NCBI GenBank assembly: GCA_029204225.1 | Contig: CM055107.1 | Location: 42,842,007 to 42,906,006, forward strand | Origin: Diphasiastrum complanatum | Taxonomy: Eukaryota; Streptophyta; Lycopodiopsida; Lycopodiales; Lycopodiaceae | Length of the DNA stretch: 64,000 bases | Direction: 5' to 3' | Part shown: piece after piece, positions 45,241-56,144 of the stretch | Layout of the letters: every line of letters begins with the position of its first letter | Position numbering within the stretch: position 1 is the stretch's first letter | Program-made: the position numbers and the translations under genes | Notes under the pieces: generated by a model | Database searches by the model: none | Told to the model about the DNA's origin: nothing | Seen by the model: only the letters and a program-made list of their open reading frames with translations

Positions 45241-45803
45241 GGCACTTTTTTTTTTATATATATTTATTTTAACAAAAACTTCAAAATGACAAAACTGAAA
45301 AAGAATCTACAAAGAAACAGAACTTCGAGAATGAAAGGTTAAGGTGGTTCTCTCCCAAATTCTCTACTCAAACTAGAATTTGACCTCTTCCACAAGATTT
45401 GTCATATCTCCCTCAATTTTCAACCAAATTGGCTACAAATTGGCTCAGATTCAAGCTAAAGTGAGATCTACAATCCTACAGAATTATAGTCAAAGAGTTT
45501 GGCCAAAAATTCAGCCAAAAATGGAGAAAACAGACTGCAAAAAACTACAACTAGCTAAAATTGGAAAGAAAACACTAAAATGGTCATAACTTGGTCTAGC
45601 TCCAAATCAGAAAATCTCAATACCTCCAGAAAGCTAAAAGAGAGATCTATTGATCTACAACAAGAAACTACACAAAAAATGAAGATTAAATGGTCAAAAA
45701 TTGAATCAAAATTTGCTGCAAATTGAAAAATCAAGAAAGCTAGAACAAGAAACTCTACCAAATTTAACAAAATCCACCAAATCTGATGGGGAAAGGATCT
45801 AAT
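45241..45803 (-). other. conserved leader, proximal part
   Basis: Non-coding leader after the primer site, T-rich on the - strand. It aligns along its whole length with 50760-51350 of the second copy, including blocks such as agctttct-gaggta and tttcattct-gaagtt. Confidence 0.75.
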
Positions 45804-45815
45804 GCTCTGATACCA
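45804..45815 (-). other. primer binding site of the gag-only element
   Basis: TGGTATCAGAGC on the - strand, separated from the LTR by four bases (attt). The second copy has TGGTATTAGAGC at 50748-50759 with the same four-base spacer. Confidence 0.9.
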
Positions 45816-45819
45816 AAAT

Positions 45820-46379
45820 TGTCATGTGCCAACCTTAGCATTCAAACATCTAATCCATTCATTAAACATCAAATTACAATGGAAATGCAAGAAATCAAGA
45901 AACTAGTCAAAAATCAAGAAGATAGCTAAAAGTAGCAAAACTTCATCAAATTAGGCAAAGTAAGGTATCTTTATTCATGATTATTGATCATTCACAAGAT
46001 AGGGCCTGATTCTAGAGCATGATCATAGCTCATGTGATTTTAGGCACATGAACCACTTTCTTCATCAAGAAAGCTCTCCAAGAGAAGCTCCAAGTTCTCT
46101 TAAAACTCAAAATTACAAAATGAACAATAGCCTCCAAATTTAGCATGACCTCAACTATTTATAATGGTCATTTGTGCCTCTATTATAAGTTTGGGGCCTT
46201 AATTAGCTAATTTGTGCCTTACAACCATTATTACAATTCCGCTATTCTCAATTATAGCGAGGTTGTTCGAACCACTTTATTAACTGTCCTATTGACTAGT
46301 TCTAATCTAATTTAGCTCCATGGCTATATTTGGCAATTCATTAGTAAGCTCATGGGCTAATTACATGCAGCACATGACA
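45820..46379 (-). repeat. 5' LTR of the gag-only element, 560 bp
   Basis: Termini TGTCATGTG...CACATGACA form a nine-base inverted repeat. The body matches 40204-40765. Confidence 0.94.
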
Positions 46380-46837
46380 AATACAGGAGATATTTCATCT
46401 GCGAAAAGACCTATGTGATAGTCCTCATTCTAGTGTGGAGAATTCTCAGCCTCTCATTACCTCCTTTTTCTCTAGACATCATTCAAGGGTACATTAGAGT
46501 TAGATTGAGAGGACGAGACAACCATTCCTTTTAGACATTAAGACAAGAGACAACGTTGTCAGCTATGCTATGTCGAACAGACACATACTCGCCAACATAC
46601 TGCACGTTACATGACCTCATCATCATTATCATCCACCAATACCATGAGCTTTTTCAGATCTTCTCCTCAGAATATCACTTAATGTCTAACTCGGCAGATA
46701 GTTACATATATTCAGACATGCTCATGGAGCTCTCTCAGATGATCCCTTCAGTATTTTGCATTTGGTTAGTATGCTTGAAGAGCCACACAAAACCTACTGT
46801 CAATGGGGTTCAAAAACTTATAATGGGACTCTAAAAG
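46380..46837 (+). pseudogene. LINE continuation after the LTR element
   Basis: Open + frame sequence resumes directly after the target duplication (ending LIMGL at 46834). It has no firm motif itself; the assignment follows from the interrupted LINE on the other side and from matching orientation. The stretch 46838-47184 shows nothing I can name. Confidence 0.45.
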
Positions 46838-47184
46838 ATTGATTAGGGTTGATAGTTTCTTTCTGGATAATTTTAGGACAACGTTTGGTAAGAGCATACC
46901 TTGATAAGGTTTTCACTAAACATAAAGTTGTCTTCCAGGCTGCAAAACTGAACGAAAGCAAATGGCACCATGGCTACAAATGTTTTGTCTCATTGTGAGA
47001 CCACCAACTTTGATTTGTTTCCCAAAGAACTGCGACTTCTTGCGCTCAGCTTACCTGCCACAATACAATACCTATTTTTCAGGATGTTAATTGGGTCAAA
47101 CAAATAATAGAAATCACTTATCAACATCCATATGACATGGCAAAGGGAGCTTGTTGACACAAGTAATCCTCGAGATCCCTCACC

Positions 47185-49524
47185 TTATCCACAAGCTGTA
47201 GCATAAATATTTGATAGGAGTACATATGGTGCAACATTTTCTGGATCCAGTTTAAAAACACGATTTGCTGCTCGCACTCCACGTTCTACATCACCATGTA
47301 TTCTGCATGCTCCAAGCAAGCACAACCATGCACTGACTTCATTTGCAACTGGCAGGTTGGTGATCAGATTCTCTGCCTCATCTAAGTTTCCTGCACGACC
47401 CAAAAGATCGATCATGCATACATAATGCTCCAATCTTGGAACTATGCCATGATCCTGAATCATGGATTGAAAATAATGCCTGCCATCAAAAACGCTACCC
47501 ATGTGGCTACATGCACCTAGGAGGCTGAGAAAGGTGATTTGATCTGGCTTAACCCCACGATATTGCATCTCGTGGAACAGTTGCAGGGCTTCTTTACCAT
47601 GACCATTCTGGGCATATGCTACAATTATGGAATTCCAGGAAATAACATTCCAATGAGGCATTTGGCCAAATACTCTCCTTGCTTGCTGCAAACAGCCACA
47701 TTTGCCATACATATTGACCAAGGCATTCCCCAAAGGGACCAGCCGATCATACCCGCTGTCAATAATGGCCACATGAATCTTTTTCCCTGTTTCTAGGTCA
47801 GCCAGGCTGGCACAGGCATCAAGAGAGCTGACAAAGGTCACTTCGTCTGGCTTGAATCCATAAGCTTGCATCTGATTGAACAGATTCAGTGCTTCTTTGC
47901 AATGTCCGTTCCGAGCACATGCTGCAATCATGGCATTCCAGGTGATCACATTCCTATGGGACATTCTATCAAATACATTCCTCGCATTCTCAAAGCTCCC
48001 ACATCTGCCATACATATTAACAAGTGCAGTCCCCACAACCACTAGCCCTTCATAACCACTGTCCACTATCGAAGCATGGATCATCTGTCCCCTCTCAAGG
48101 GTGGCAAGGGCTGTGCAGGCATCAAGAGTGCAGACAAAGGTGACATGATCTGGCTTGAAACCATCAACCTGCATATGACTGAACAAAACCAGAGCTTCCA
48201 TGCCGTGCCCATTCTGGGCACATGCTGCAATTATGGAACTCCAGGAGACCTCATTTCGTCGTGGCATTTGGTGAAACACATTTTTAGCCTGCTCTAAACT
48301 CCCACATTTGCCATACATATTAATCAGGGAATTTCCCACAGTGATATGCCCCTCATATCCACTGGCTATAATGGCAGTGTGCAGCACCTGCCCCTTCTCT
48401 AGATCAGGCAGGCTTGCACATGCATCAAGAGCAGAAACATATGTGATGTGATCTGGCATGATACCTGCACATTGCATCTGATCTAACAAATCCAGGGCTT
48501 CCTTAGAATTACCATTCTGAATACATGCCTTGATCATAGCACTCCAACAGACCACATTTGGATGGAGTAAACCACCGAATACAGTCCGTGCATTCTCCAA
48601 ACGTCCACATTTGCCATAGAGATTAACAAGGGCAGTGCCCACAATCACCTGTCCCTCGCATCCAGAGTCTACAATGGCAACATGGATCTCTTGTCCCTTA
48701 GCAAGAGCTCCAAGGCTAGCACAAGCATCAAGAGCGCAAACAAATGTTACGGGATCAGGCTTCAAATCCTTGCCCTGCATCTGATCGAATAAACTCAGAG
48801 CCTCCTTCGCATGCCCGTTTTGGGAACACGCTGAGATCATGGCATTCCAGCAGACTACATTCCGATCAGGCAGTCGCCCAAAAACACTCCGTGCCTCTTC
48901 TAGACTCCTACATTTTCCATACATATTCACTAGGGCAGACCCCACAGTGACATGCCCCTCATATCCGCTGCCCACAACGGCTGCATGAATCTGCCGGCCC
49001 TTTTCTAGGGCTGCCAGGCTTGCGCATGCATTCAGAGCACACACAAAGCTGGCTGGAACAGGACTGTTGCCGCAGAGCTGCATCTGCCGAAAACATTCGA
49101 GTGCCTCTCTGCCATAACCATTCTTAGTATAAGATTTCATCAACACAGTCCAGGAGAACAAGTCCGGGTAGGGTAAATCATCAAAAACAGCTCTTGCTTC
49201 TTCCATGCTCCCACAATCCCCATACATTCTGACAAGCCAATTCCCCAGAAAAGTGTTCCGATCGTACTTGTATCTCTTGATGTGAGCATGCACAAGTCTA
49301 CCATCATTCAAGGCCTTTGTTTGACCACAACGCTTCAGCAGAGAGACAAAACTAGCAAACCTGGTGCTTCTATCCAGAACCCAATTCACATTCCAAGAAG
49401 ATGCAGCTGTGGTGTCCTTGAAGAGTGGAGATGAAGCATCCGATATAGGTTTTGCCGCGATTAAATTACACAGTTTTGTGGCAGGAACCCAAGTAGCATT
49501 CTGCTTTCTGGCAATCATCCTCAT
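47185..49524 (-). CDS. PLS-type pentatricopeptide repeat protein, truncated C-terminus
   Basis: From the ATG at 49524 the frame gives 779 residues with no intron. After a basic N-terminus that could be an organelle targeting peptide (MRMIARKQNATW), about six L-S-P triplets follow with a period near 101 residues (LVNMYGKCGSLEEARSVF, VVCWNAMISACSQNGHAKEA types). The C-terminus has E-motif sequence (EVSAWLCLLGACRIHGD, PENVAPYVLLSNIYATA) and then stops at CG-TAA. The next frame continues KVRDLED, as in longer family members, so the E+ and DYW parts were probably lost by a small deletion. PLS proteins bind organellar RNA in mitochondria or plastids, many of them for C-to-U editing. This one may work without a DYW domain or be decaying. 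Confidence 0.92.
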   Translation of the reverse strand: MRMIARKQNATWVPATKLCNLIAAKPISDASSPLFKDTTAASSWNVNWVLDRSTRFASFVSLLKRCGQTKALNDGRLVHAHIKRYKYDRNTFLGNWLVRMYGDCGSMEEARAVFDDLPYPDLFSWTVLMKSYTKNGYGREALECFRQMQLCGNSPVPASFVCALNACASLAALEKGRQIHAAVVGSGYEGHVTVGSALVNMYGKCRSLEEARSVFGRLPDRNVVCWNAMISACSQNGHAKEALSLFDQMQGKDLKPDPVTFVCALDACASLGALAKGQEIHVAIVDSGCEGQVIVGTALVNLYGKCGRLENARTVFGGLLHPNVVCWSAMIKACIQNGNSKEALDLLDQMQCAGIMPDHITYVSALDACASLPDLEKGQVLHTAIIASGYEGHITVGNSLINMYGKCGSLEQAKNVFHQMPRRNEVSWSSIIAACAQNGHGMEALVLFSHMQVDGFKPDHVTFVCTLDACTALATLERGQMIHASIVDSGYEGLVVVGTALVNMYGRCGSFENARNVFDRMSHRNVITWNAMIAACARNGHCKEALNLFNQMQAYGFKPDEVTFVSSLDACASLADLETGKKIHVAIIDSGYDRLVPLGNALVNMYGKCGCLQQARRVFGQMPHWNVISWNSIIVAYAQNGHGKEALQLFHEMQYRGVKPDQITFLSLLGACSHMGSVFDGRHYFQSMIQDHGIVPRLEHYVCMIDLLGRAGNLDEAENLITNLPVANEVSAWLCLLGACRIHGDVERGVRAANRVFKLDPENVAPYVLLSNIYATACG

Positions 49525-50259
49525 AAATTCATTCTCACACTTGTAAGTGGATCGCAAATTTTACCTCTTTGAAAATCCCCTCCTGCTACCTGAAACACAA
49601 TATTTCCCGATCGAATCAACCTTATGAACATGAAAAAACTTGTAATGTGTACTGTTTTGTGTTCTGCAGAATCTCCTTTCATGCACAGCACCAAAAAACA
49701 AAAAAATCTACTGTGACTTTGAGCACTCGGCGGCACAGGTAGGTACTATGAGCTTTCCTGTTTGTGCTGCATTTCAAAGAATCACTATCTGATAAAGAAA
49801 GATCCATGACTTTGCAAATAGGATCAATCTGGAACTTAAAATTCCTGCTTTCTGATAATATCAGTGTTGCATTTTCAAAGAATCACGATCTTAAAGCAAA
49901 AGCTATTTTCATTTGCATGAGCCAAAAGTAATGAAGTCATGCAAAAGCTATCATAAGCAAAAGAAAACCCATAAATGGATGAATGGAAAGCGGCACACCC
50001 CCTTTTATCTTTTTAAATATACTTTCCTAAACCTGACGCATCTTCTAGTGCTGATATGCCACAGTTAGCAACCCAACAATGGATGCGGATCATGATCATG
50101 GAGATGGCGTTCGTCAATGCCATGGTTGCAAGAAGCCGAATCTCCATGCCTCAAATAATGCAACAATGCCATGGATTTTAGTCTGTGAAAAGTTTTCACA
50201 CATCGTAGGTGCCTACCAATTCAGATTCATGCCTCTAGTATGGTTCATAAAATCTTGAT
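49525..50259. other. upstream region of the PPR gene, no clear element
   Basis: A longer in-frame stretch exists up to 49557 but has no ATG. A tttcaggtag acceptor/donor-like site lies near 49590 in the - direction, so a 5' UTR intron is possible. No TATA box I would defend. From 49740 to 50259 I see nothing further. Confidence 0.4.
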
Positions 50260-50743
50260 TTACCCTAGAACTCCTCATTAGGATTAGGATTCTTAATAAA
50301 TGGGCTCGAACAACCTCGTTAAATTTATGAATATTGGATGTGTAATAATGGTTGTACGGCCCAATTTAGTCAAATAAGGTCCCAAACTTATAGTAGAAGC
50401 ACAAATGATCATTATAAATAGTTAAGATCGTGCTAAATTTGGAGATTATTGTTCATTTTGATAATTTTGAGTTTTAAGAGATCTTAAAGCTTTTCTTTGA
50501 GAGCTATCTTGATGGAAATGGTGATTCATGTGCCTACAATCACATGATAGCTTAGATCATGCTCTAGCAATAGGCCCTATCCTTTGAATGATCTTCATTC
50601 ATGAATAATGATCCTTACTTTGCCTATTTTGGTGAAGTTTTACTATCTTTGTCTTGTTTCTTTAATTTTGAATAGTTTGCTTGATTGTAATTTGATGTTT
50701 ATGAATGAATTACGTGTTTTAATGTTAAGGTTGGCACATGACA
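50260..50743 (+). repeat. partial 5' LTR of the second family copy
   Basis: Aligns with the reverse complement of 45820-46379 (ctcgaacaacctcg, aataatggttgta, tttaagagatctt) and ends ggcacatgaca. The first 80 or so bases of the LTR cannot be recognised. The two copies are clearly diverged, so this insertion is old or from a sister subfamily. Confidence 0.8.
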
Positions 50744-50747
50744 ATTT

Positions 50748-50759
50748 TGGTATTAGAGC
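50748..50759 (+). other. primer binding site of the second family copy
   Basis: TGGTATTAGAGC, one base from the usual site, after the spacer attt. Confidence 0.85.
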
Positions 50760-50881
50760 ACTAGATCCTTTTCTCATCAAAGTTGGTGGTTTTCTTTAAG
50801 TTGTGGTGATTTTTTGTTGACTAGTTTCTTGTTTTTCAATTTTCAAAATACTTTGGCTTCAATTTTTATCAAGTAATCTTC

Positions 50882-50883
<2 letters not shown>

Positions 50884-50922
<39 letters not shown>
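50884..50922. repeat. (TA)n microsatellite, about 39 bp
   Basis: Uninterrupted TA run in the leader of the second copy; the first copy lacks it. Confidence 0.97.
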
Positions 50923-50925
<3 letters not shown>

Positions 50926-51353
50926 CTTGTTTTAGACAAGTAGCTCTCTCTCTTAGCTTTCTAGAGGTACTAAACTTTTTTTATTTAGAGCTATAATGAC
51001 CAAGTTATGGTCATTTTAGTGATTGCATTCCAATTTTAGGTAGCAATAGTTTTTGCAATCTATTTTCTTCCATTTTTTATTGTACTTTTGGCCTAATTTT
51101 GTGACTGTAATTTTATAAAATCGTAGATCCCAGTCCTAGCTTGAATCTAAGCCTATTTCTAGCCAATTTGGTGAACATTTGACAAAGATATGCCAATTCT
51201 TATGAGAGAGGTCAAATCCCAACTTTAGTAGGAGATTTGGGAGAAAAGCACTTCAACCTTTCATTCTTGAAGTTTTGCTCCTTCGTATAAAAAAAAAATC
51301 AAGTCTTTTTTATTTTAAAATTTCAAAGATTTCATTTTAAAAAAAAACTTTGA

Positions 51354-51390
51354 CCTAACCCTATCTTCGCCCAGTCCTAACCCTGCCATC
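51354..51390 (+). repeat. telomere-like motifs in the leader
   Basis: cctaaccctatc and cctaaccctgcc separated by ttcgcccagt, at the position equivalent to 45178-45240 of the first copy (opposite strand). Confidence 0.7.
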
Positions 51391-51465
51391 GCCATTTAGG
51401 TTAGGAATGAGAAGTGCAAAAAAACAAAAAAAAAAACTATGGCCTAAAAAAAACAAACCTAAAAC

Positions 51466-51473
<8 letters not shown>

Positions 51474-51521
<48 letters not shown>

Positions 51522-51598
51522 GTCTTTCCTATCCCCTACCCCCTTTTTTCTCCCTCCACAATGTCATCTCAATCCACCCCATTTTCACCTCCCTCTTC

Positions 51599-51652
<54 letters not shown>
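51474..51652. repeat. two (CT)n runs in the variable slot
   Basis: CT runs at 51474-51517 and 51603-51652 flank about 85 bp of C-rich sequence. They occupy the place where the first copy holds its EF-1alpha segment. The open frames over them are artefacts of the dinucleotide repeat. Confidence 0.93.
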
Positions 51653-51654
<2 letters not shown>

Positions 51655-52260
51655 CGCATTTGCCTTAATCCACTTCTGCACCTCATCGTCTTTGAGAATA
51701 TTTCAAAAAAAATTCATACTTTTGGGTCGTGCCTTCCTCCTCCATACGCGCCCATGAGCCTATGCCCACAAATAAAAATTCATTTCCTTCTATTTTATTT
51801 TTTAGTTTTATTTTGCCTACGATTTTAGAAACTTTTTATGAGCAATCTCATGTTTCGGAGAAGTAGCCAAGGAAAAAAGTTATCATTAATTTTAAGATTT
51901 TTGACGATCTTCTCTTTTTCTACGATCCAATGTTTCAAGATACCCAATTTTTTTACAAGGGCCCATTATTAATTACATTTGTATTGTCCATTTTCTTTAT
52001 ACCTATAACTTTTTCATATGACCTCGGATTTTAGTACAACAAGAATAAAAAGTGCTCAGTTCAATGAGCTAAATACAATAATTGTATTTTTGTAATCATT
52101 TCTATGATTTGATTTTCTTTTTCTATTTGTCGCTACCCCTTTTCAAATTTCTTAAATACATTGAATTTACGAATTCTTTGAATTTTCATATCTTTTTTAG
52201 GTGACCTTGGATTTTGACGCAATAAAAAACAAAAGTGACCATTACATCGAGTTCAATAAA

Positions 52261-52647
52261 ATGGCACCAAAAAAACTGAGTAATACTAAAAAAATCACTA
52301 CCACTAAAAATCCAGCTGGAACAGAAGAGTTACTAGCTAAAGTTTTAACTGTCACTGAACAAAATGCATTAGCATTTCGACAGTTCCAAGATCAAACACT
52401 AGCGATGATAATAATTTTAATATTCCAAAAATTGGATGCTACTATTAATGTGGAAAAGACTAATGTTAATCTTCTGTCATCCTTAATTGTTTCAACATCT
52501 GATAATCTAGGGCAAATCAACTTTAACACTCATCAAGAGACAATGATGGCGTTGGGATATAAGAAGGGAAAGCAAATAGCCACTGATGATCCCCCAAGCA
52601 GTTTTGGGCCGTTAGAAATAAATGACTATGCTAAACTTAATGCATAG
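52261..52647 (+). CDS. short basic-start ORF, possibly gag N-terminus
   Basis: From the ATG at 52261 the frame gives about 128 residues: MAPKKLSNTKKITTTKNP, then LLAKVLTVTEQNALAFRQFQ, a heptad-like stretch, and a Ser/Pro-rich end at DPPSSFGPLE. A basic opening followed by a helical segment is common before the capsid in plant Ty3 gag. The frame stops at 52647 just before foreign LTR sequence. No capsid core is reached, so identity is inferred from position only. Confidence 0.45.
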   Translation: MAPKKLSNTKKITTTKNPAGTEELLAKVLTVTEQNALAFRQFQDQTLAMIIILIFQKLDATINVEKTNVNLLSSLIVSTSDNLGQINFNTHQETMMALGYKKGKQIATDDPPSSFGPLEINDYAKLNA

Positions 52648-52676
52648 GTTACTTTGACCCAAAAGGTCGAGATTTG

Positions 52677-53115
<439 letters not shown>

Positions 53116-53127
53116 ATGGTATCAAAG
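53116..53127 (+). other. primer binding site, initiator tRNA-Met type
   Basis: TGGTATCAAAGC immediately after the LTR end ctaca. Confidence 0.88.
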
Positions 53128-53798
53128 CAACCAGATCTACAACAAGCCTGTATGTTGGCGTCCTACCAAAAGAGGAGCTACTCTACTTTGTGATCTGAAA
53201 ATTCAGCATCCTGCTGATTTTTCCAAGTGGAGTTTCAATCAACTTTTTTGTCTCTTTTCAAATTAAAGGAGGAGCAATTTTTGGTGCCCAAAAATCAGCA
53301 TCTCAAATCTGATTTTTTTGCGGCCAATGTTCAGCAAGTCTTGTCTGGAGGAGGGCGCCCAAAAAATTGCTTCTAATTTGGGTTTTGGAACCTTCTTACT
53401 TTGTTGATTTGTCAGGTTTGTAGTTTTGGAGGAGGGCGTCCAAAATTCAGCAAATTCTATTTTGGGTGTGGGTTAGGACAAATTTGTGGCCAGAAAATTG
53501 CAGATTTTCAACGAGCAGTAGGGCACTTTCAACAACCCTATTGAAGTGTGTGTTGATCACACTATTTGGCTTCCTAATTGGGTTTTGGTGTAGACTTCAA
53601 TTGAAGCTAATCTGAGCTGGTTTTTTTGTGCAAAAAAATAGCCATCTATTTATTATCTTTTGGGCACTTTGGTTGTAGATTGGTAGACATCTTGTGCTCT
53701 TATTTTCACTTCATTGTTTACTGCAAATTTGTGAGTAAATTTGGCTTTGGAAAGGCTCTCTTTCCTATCTACTACAAGGTGAAATTTTGTTGGAGGTA
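53128..53798 (+). other. copia 5' leader with repeated blocks
   Basis: The leader holds several repeats of ggaggagggcgcccaaaaa-ttcagca type sequence (about 53275, 53350, 53430), each probably former leader duplications. The block agagggcgccc is also present in the LTR at 53033. No coding frame of note. Confidence 0.6.
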
Positions 53799-53950
53799 AT
53801 GGCTAAAGAATCAAAAGCTATCGGTTCTTTGTTTAGTGAAGATCGGTTGGATGGCACAAACTACTCCTTGTGGAGTTACATGATGAAGAATCTTCTCATA
53901 GCAAAAGGGGTGTGGGATTTGGCCAATGGTGATGAGGAAAGGCCTCCTTC
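53799..53950 (+). pseudogene. copia gag N-terminal fragment
   Basis: From the ATG at 53799: MAKESKAIGSLFSEDRLDG, then NYSLWSYMMKNLLIAKGVWD, the typical opening of copia gag. Homology ends after GDEERPPS at about 53945, where unrelated sequence with a (cat)n run begins. The rest of the element is absent here; the next copia element is on the other strand and from a different family by its gag. Confidence 0.8.
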
Positions 53951-54189
53951 TTTTTGCACCTTTTACACCTCGTGTCATCATCATCATCATCTTCTACATC
54001 TTCGGAAGAACAAAATAAGTCATAAATCAACTATGATTTCAAATATCACAATCATATTGTAAGCATGTCTTGAAATTGAAATATGAAATACAAAATTGAA
54101 ATCTATTGTATCACATATACAATTATAAAAAAATATATACTAAAAATGTTGCAATTGAGATATTTACATAATCACAAAATTCTCACCCA
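53951..54189. other. AT-rich spacer
   Basis: A short cat trinucleotide run (about 53973-53991), then AT-rich sequence leading into the satellite. Nothing else seen. Confidence 0.4.
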
Positions 54190-55030
54190 ACAAACATAGA
54201 ATGCACACAATTCTTTGAGCACGCAACAGAGATAACCATGATAGTTATAGATTCATCAAAAGCACCTAGCCAAGTTTAATCATGCACAAAAGATGAATCC
54301 ATAACTAATGTGTACGCGAATGATTATTATAAATCCATCAATAGCACCTAGCCAGGTGAATAGCTGTGCACCAAAGATGAATCTAAAATAACCACATAGA
54401 CTTGAGACTAAGCATGCAGTAGACATCCATGATAGTTATACATTCATCAATAGCACCTAGCCAAGTTTAGTCGTGCACCAAAAAGATGAATACATAACGT
54501 ATCTTGTACGTAAATAATTATTGTAAATTCATTAATAGCACCTAGTCAGGTGAATAGTCGTGCACCAAAGATGAATCTAAAATAATCACACACAGATTGA
54601 ACACACAACAAACAAACATGATAGTTATAGTTTCATCAATATCACCTAGCCAAATTTAGTCGTGCACCAAAGATGAATCCAAAACTACCATATACACGTG
54701 TTTCTTTTTTTTCGTCAATAGCACCTAGCCAATAATAGTCATGCACCAAAGATGAATCTAGAACAACCACACAGATTGAGTACGCAACAAACAAACATGA
54801 TAGTTATAGATTCATTAGTAGCACCTAGCCAAATTCAGTCGTGCACCAAAGATGAATCCAAAACTATCATGTACACAAATGATTGTTGTAAATTCATAAA
54901 TAACACCTAGCCAAGTGAATAGTCGTGCACCAAATATGAATCTACAACAATCTACAAACCTAAATGTTTACCATAAATTCGTAAGTAGTATGTAATCAAT
55001 TGAATACCCACGCACCAAAGATGGATTTAC
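54190..55030. repeat. dimeric satellite, about 188-bp unit, four to five copies
   Basis: Units start at gatagttata near 54240, 54431, 54620 and 54799 (spacings 191, 189, 179). Each unit has two related halves of about 94 bp, both with tcatcaatagcacctagcca and gtgcaccaaagatgaatc. The halves differ consistently (agtttagtcg versus ggtgaatagtcg), so the array evolved as a dimer. Degraded half-units extend on both sides. No promoter or coding signal. Confidence 0.92.
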
Positions 55031-55055
55031 ACTTTTCAATTAAACTCTATATACA

Positions 55056-55465
55056 CCATCCATCATTTAATGACATCTAAAGTGAAAACTAGAGTCTATG
55101 TGACATTTGTCACTTCTCATGCATGAAACTCTACCAACTTTTTCCAAGTGTGCTAGTTCTAACTAGAAATGTACAAATCATCATGCATGTGTGAATTTCA
55201 CTTTGTGCATGCCTTGCATGTCACTATAGATCACTTACAATTAATGCATGTGAATTGCCACGAGTTTCTACAAGCATAATTTTGCTAATTCTATGTCTAC
55301 AAACTATATGCAGGTTGTACTTATCAATCTAGATATGACATATCTATGTAGCTCGAGTTCTATCTAGGCCAAACTTGGCATTTTGCATTTATGAACAACA
55401 TACTTGCATGGCACAATATTTGTAGCAAGCCTAAAGTCAAGATGGATTATTTTTCCATTTCAACA
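55056..55465 (-). repeat. 3' LTR, truncated at the satellite
   Basis: Matches 60390-60800 with scattered differences. On the - strand it begins TGTTGAAATGG after the RNase H stop and a purine stretch (ttgtttttaggag). At 55056 it meets the satellite-derived sequence. Confidence 0.9.
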
Positions 55466-55479
55466 CTCCTAAAAACAAT

Positions 55480-56140
55480 CTATATTGACTTGAACATGGA
55501 TCTTGGTATTACTCCAAGATTGGCTCTATGCTTGATGAAGGAACTTTTGCTCAAAGGTTTGGTGAGCATATCAGCAATACAAGATGATGTGTCGATGTGC
55601 TCCAAGTAGATTTCCCCTCCAATGAGCTTCTCTCTCACGAAGTGATGTGCAACTTCGATATGTTTGCTCCTTGCATGGAATATTGGGTTGTTGGCAAGGG
55701 CTTGGGCTGAAATGTTGTCACACATGATCATAGGTAGGTCCTCTTCCATGATTATCTTTAGCTCCACTAGTAACCTCTTGATCCAAAGCACTTCCTTTGT
55801 TGTTGTAGTGAGTGCCTTATACTAAGCTTCACACGATGAGAGTGATACAGTATCTTGATTTTTGGAAAGCCAAGATATCAAGTTTCCTCCAAGATATATG
55901 ACATAAGCACTTGTAGATTTTTGATATGCTCTATCACTTGCAAAATCCGAGTCAGAATAACCAACAGTAGAAAGATCTTCACTTTTATATAATAAACCAT
56001 AATATACAATAAACCATAATCAAAAGTTGAAGATATATATCTAAGCACTCTCTTGGCCATTTTCCAATGATAAATAGTAGGATTTTGCATAGCCTGGCTC
56101 AACTTATGAACACTAAAATTTATGTCAGGTCTAGTTATTG
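55480..56140 (-). pseudogene. copia RT tail and RNase H
   Basis: Reads QNPTIYHWKMAKRVLRYIS (after the RT core), then the RNase H blocks MIMCDNISAQALANNPIFH and ARSKHIEVAHHFVREKL, ending ADMLTKPL. A TAG near 55820 replaces the usual EAEY Glu region and shifts break the segment near 56010. A family RNase H degrades the RNA strand after cDNA synthesis; this one is inactive. Confidence 0.87.
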
Positions 56141-56144
56141 TGAG

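Larger units (their letters stand above)
50260..52650 (+). mobile_element. second copy of the gag-only family, truncated
   Basis: In the + orientation: partial LTR (50260-50743), four-base spacer, primer site (50748-50759), leader with telomere-like repeats, CT-rich insert, distal leader with the stem-loop, and a 148-codon ORF. It aligns with the 40204-46379 element read from its - strand, except in the slot between telomere-like repeat and distal leader. Sequence after about 52650 belongs to a copia LTR, so the 3' part and second LTR are lost. Confidence 0.8.

Noticed and set aside
54190-55030. CRISPR-like array
   Set aside because: Spacing is regular, but the units are contiguous diverged repeats without unique spacers, and the context is a plant nuclear genome.
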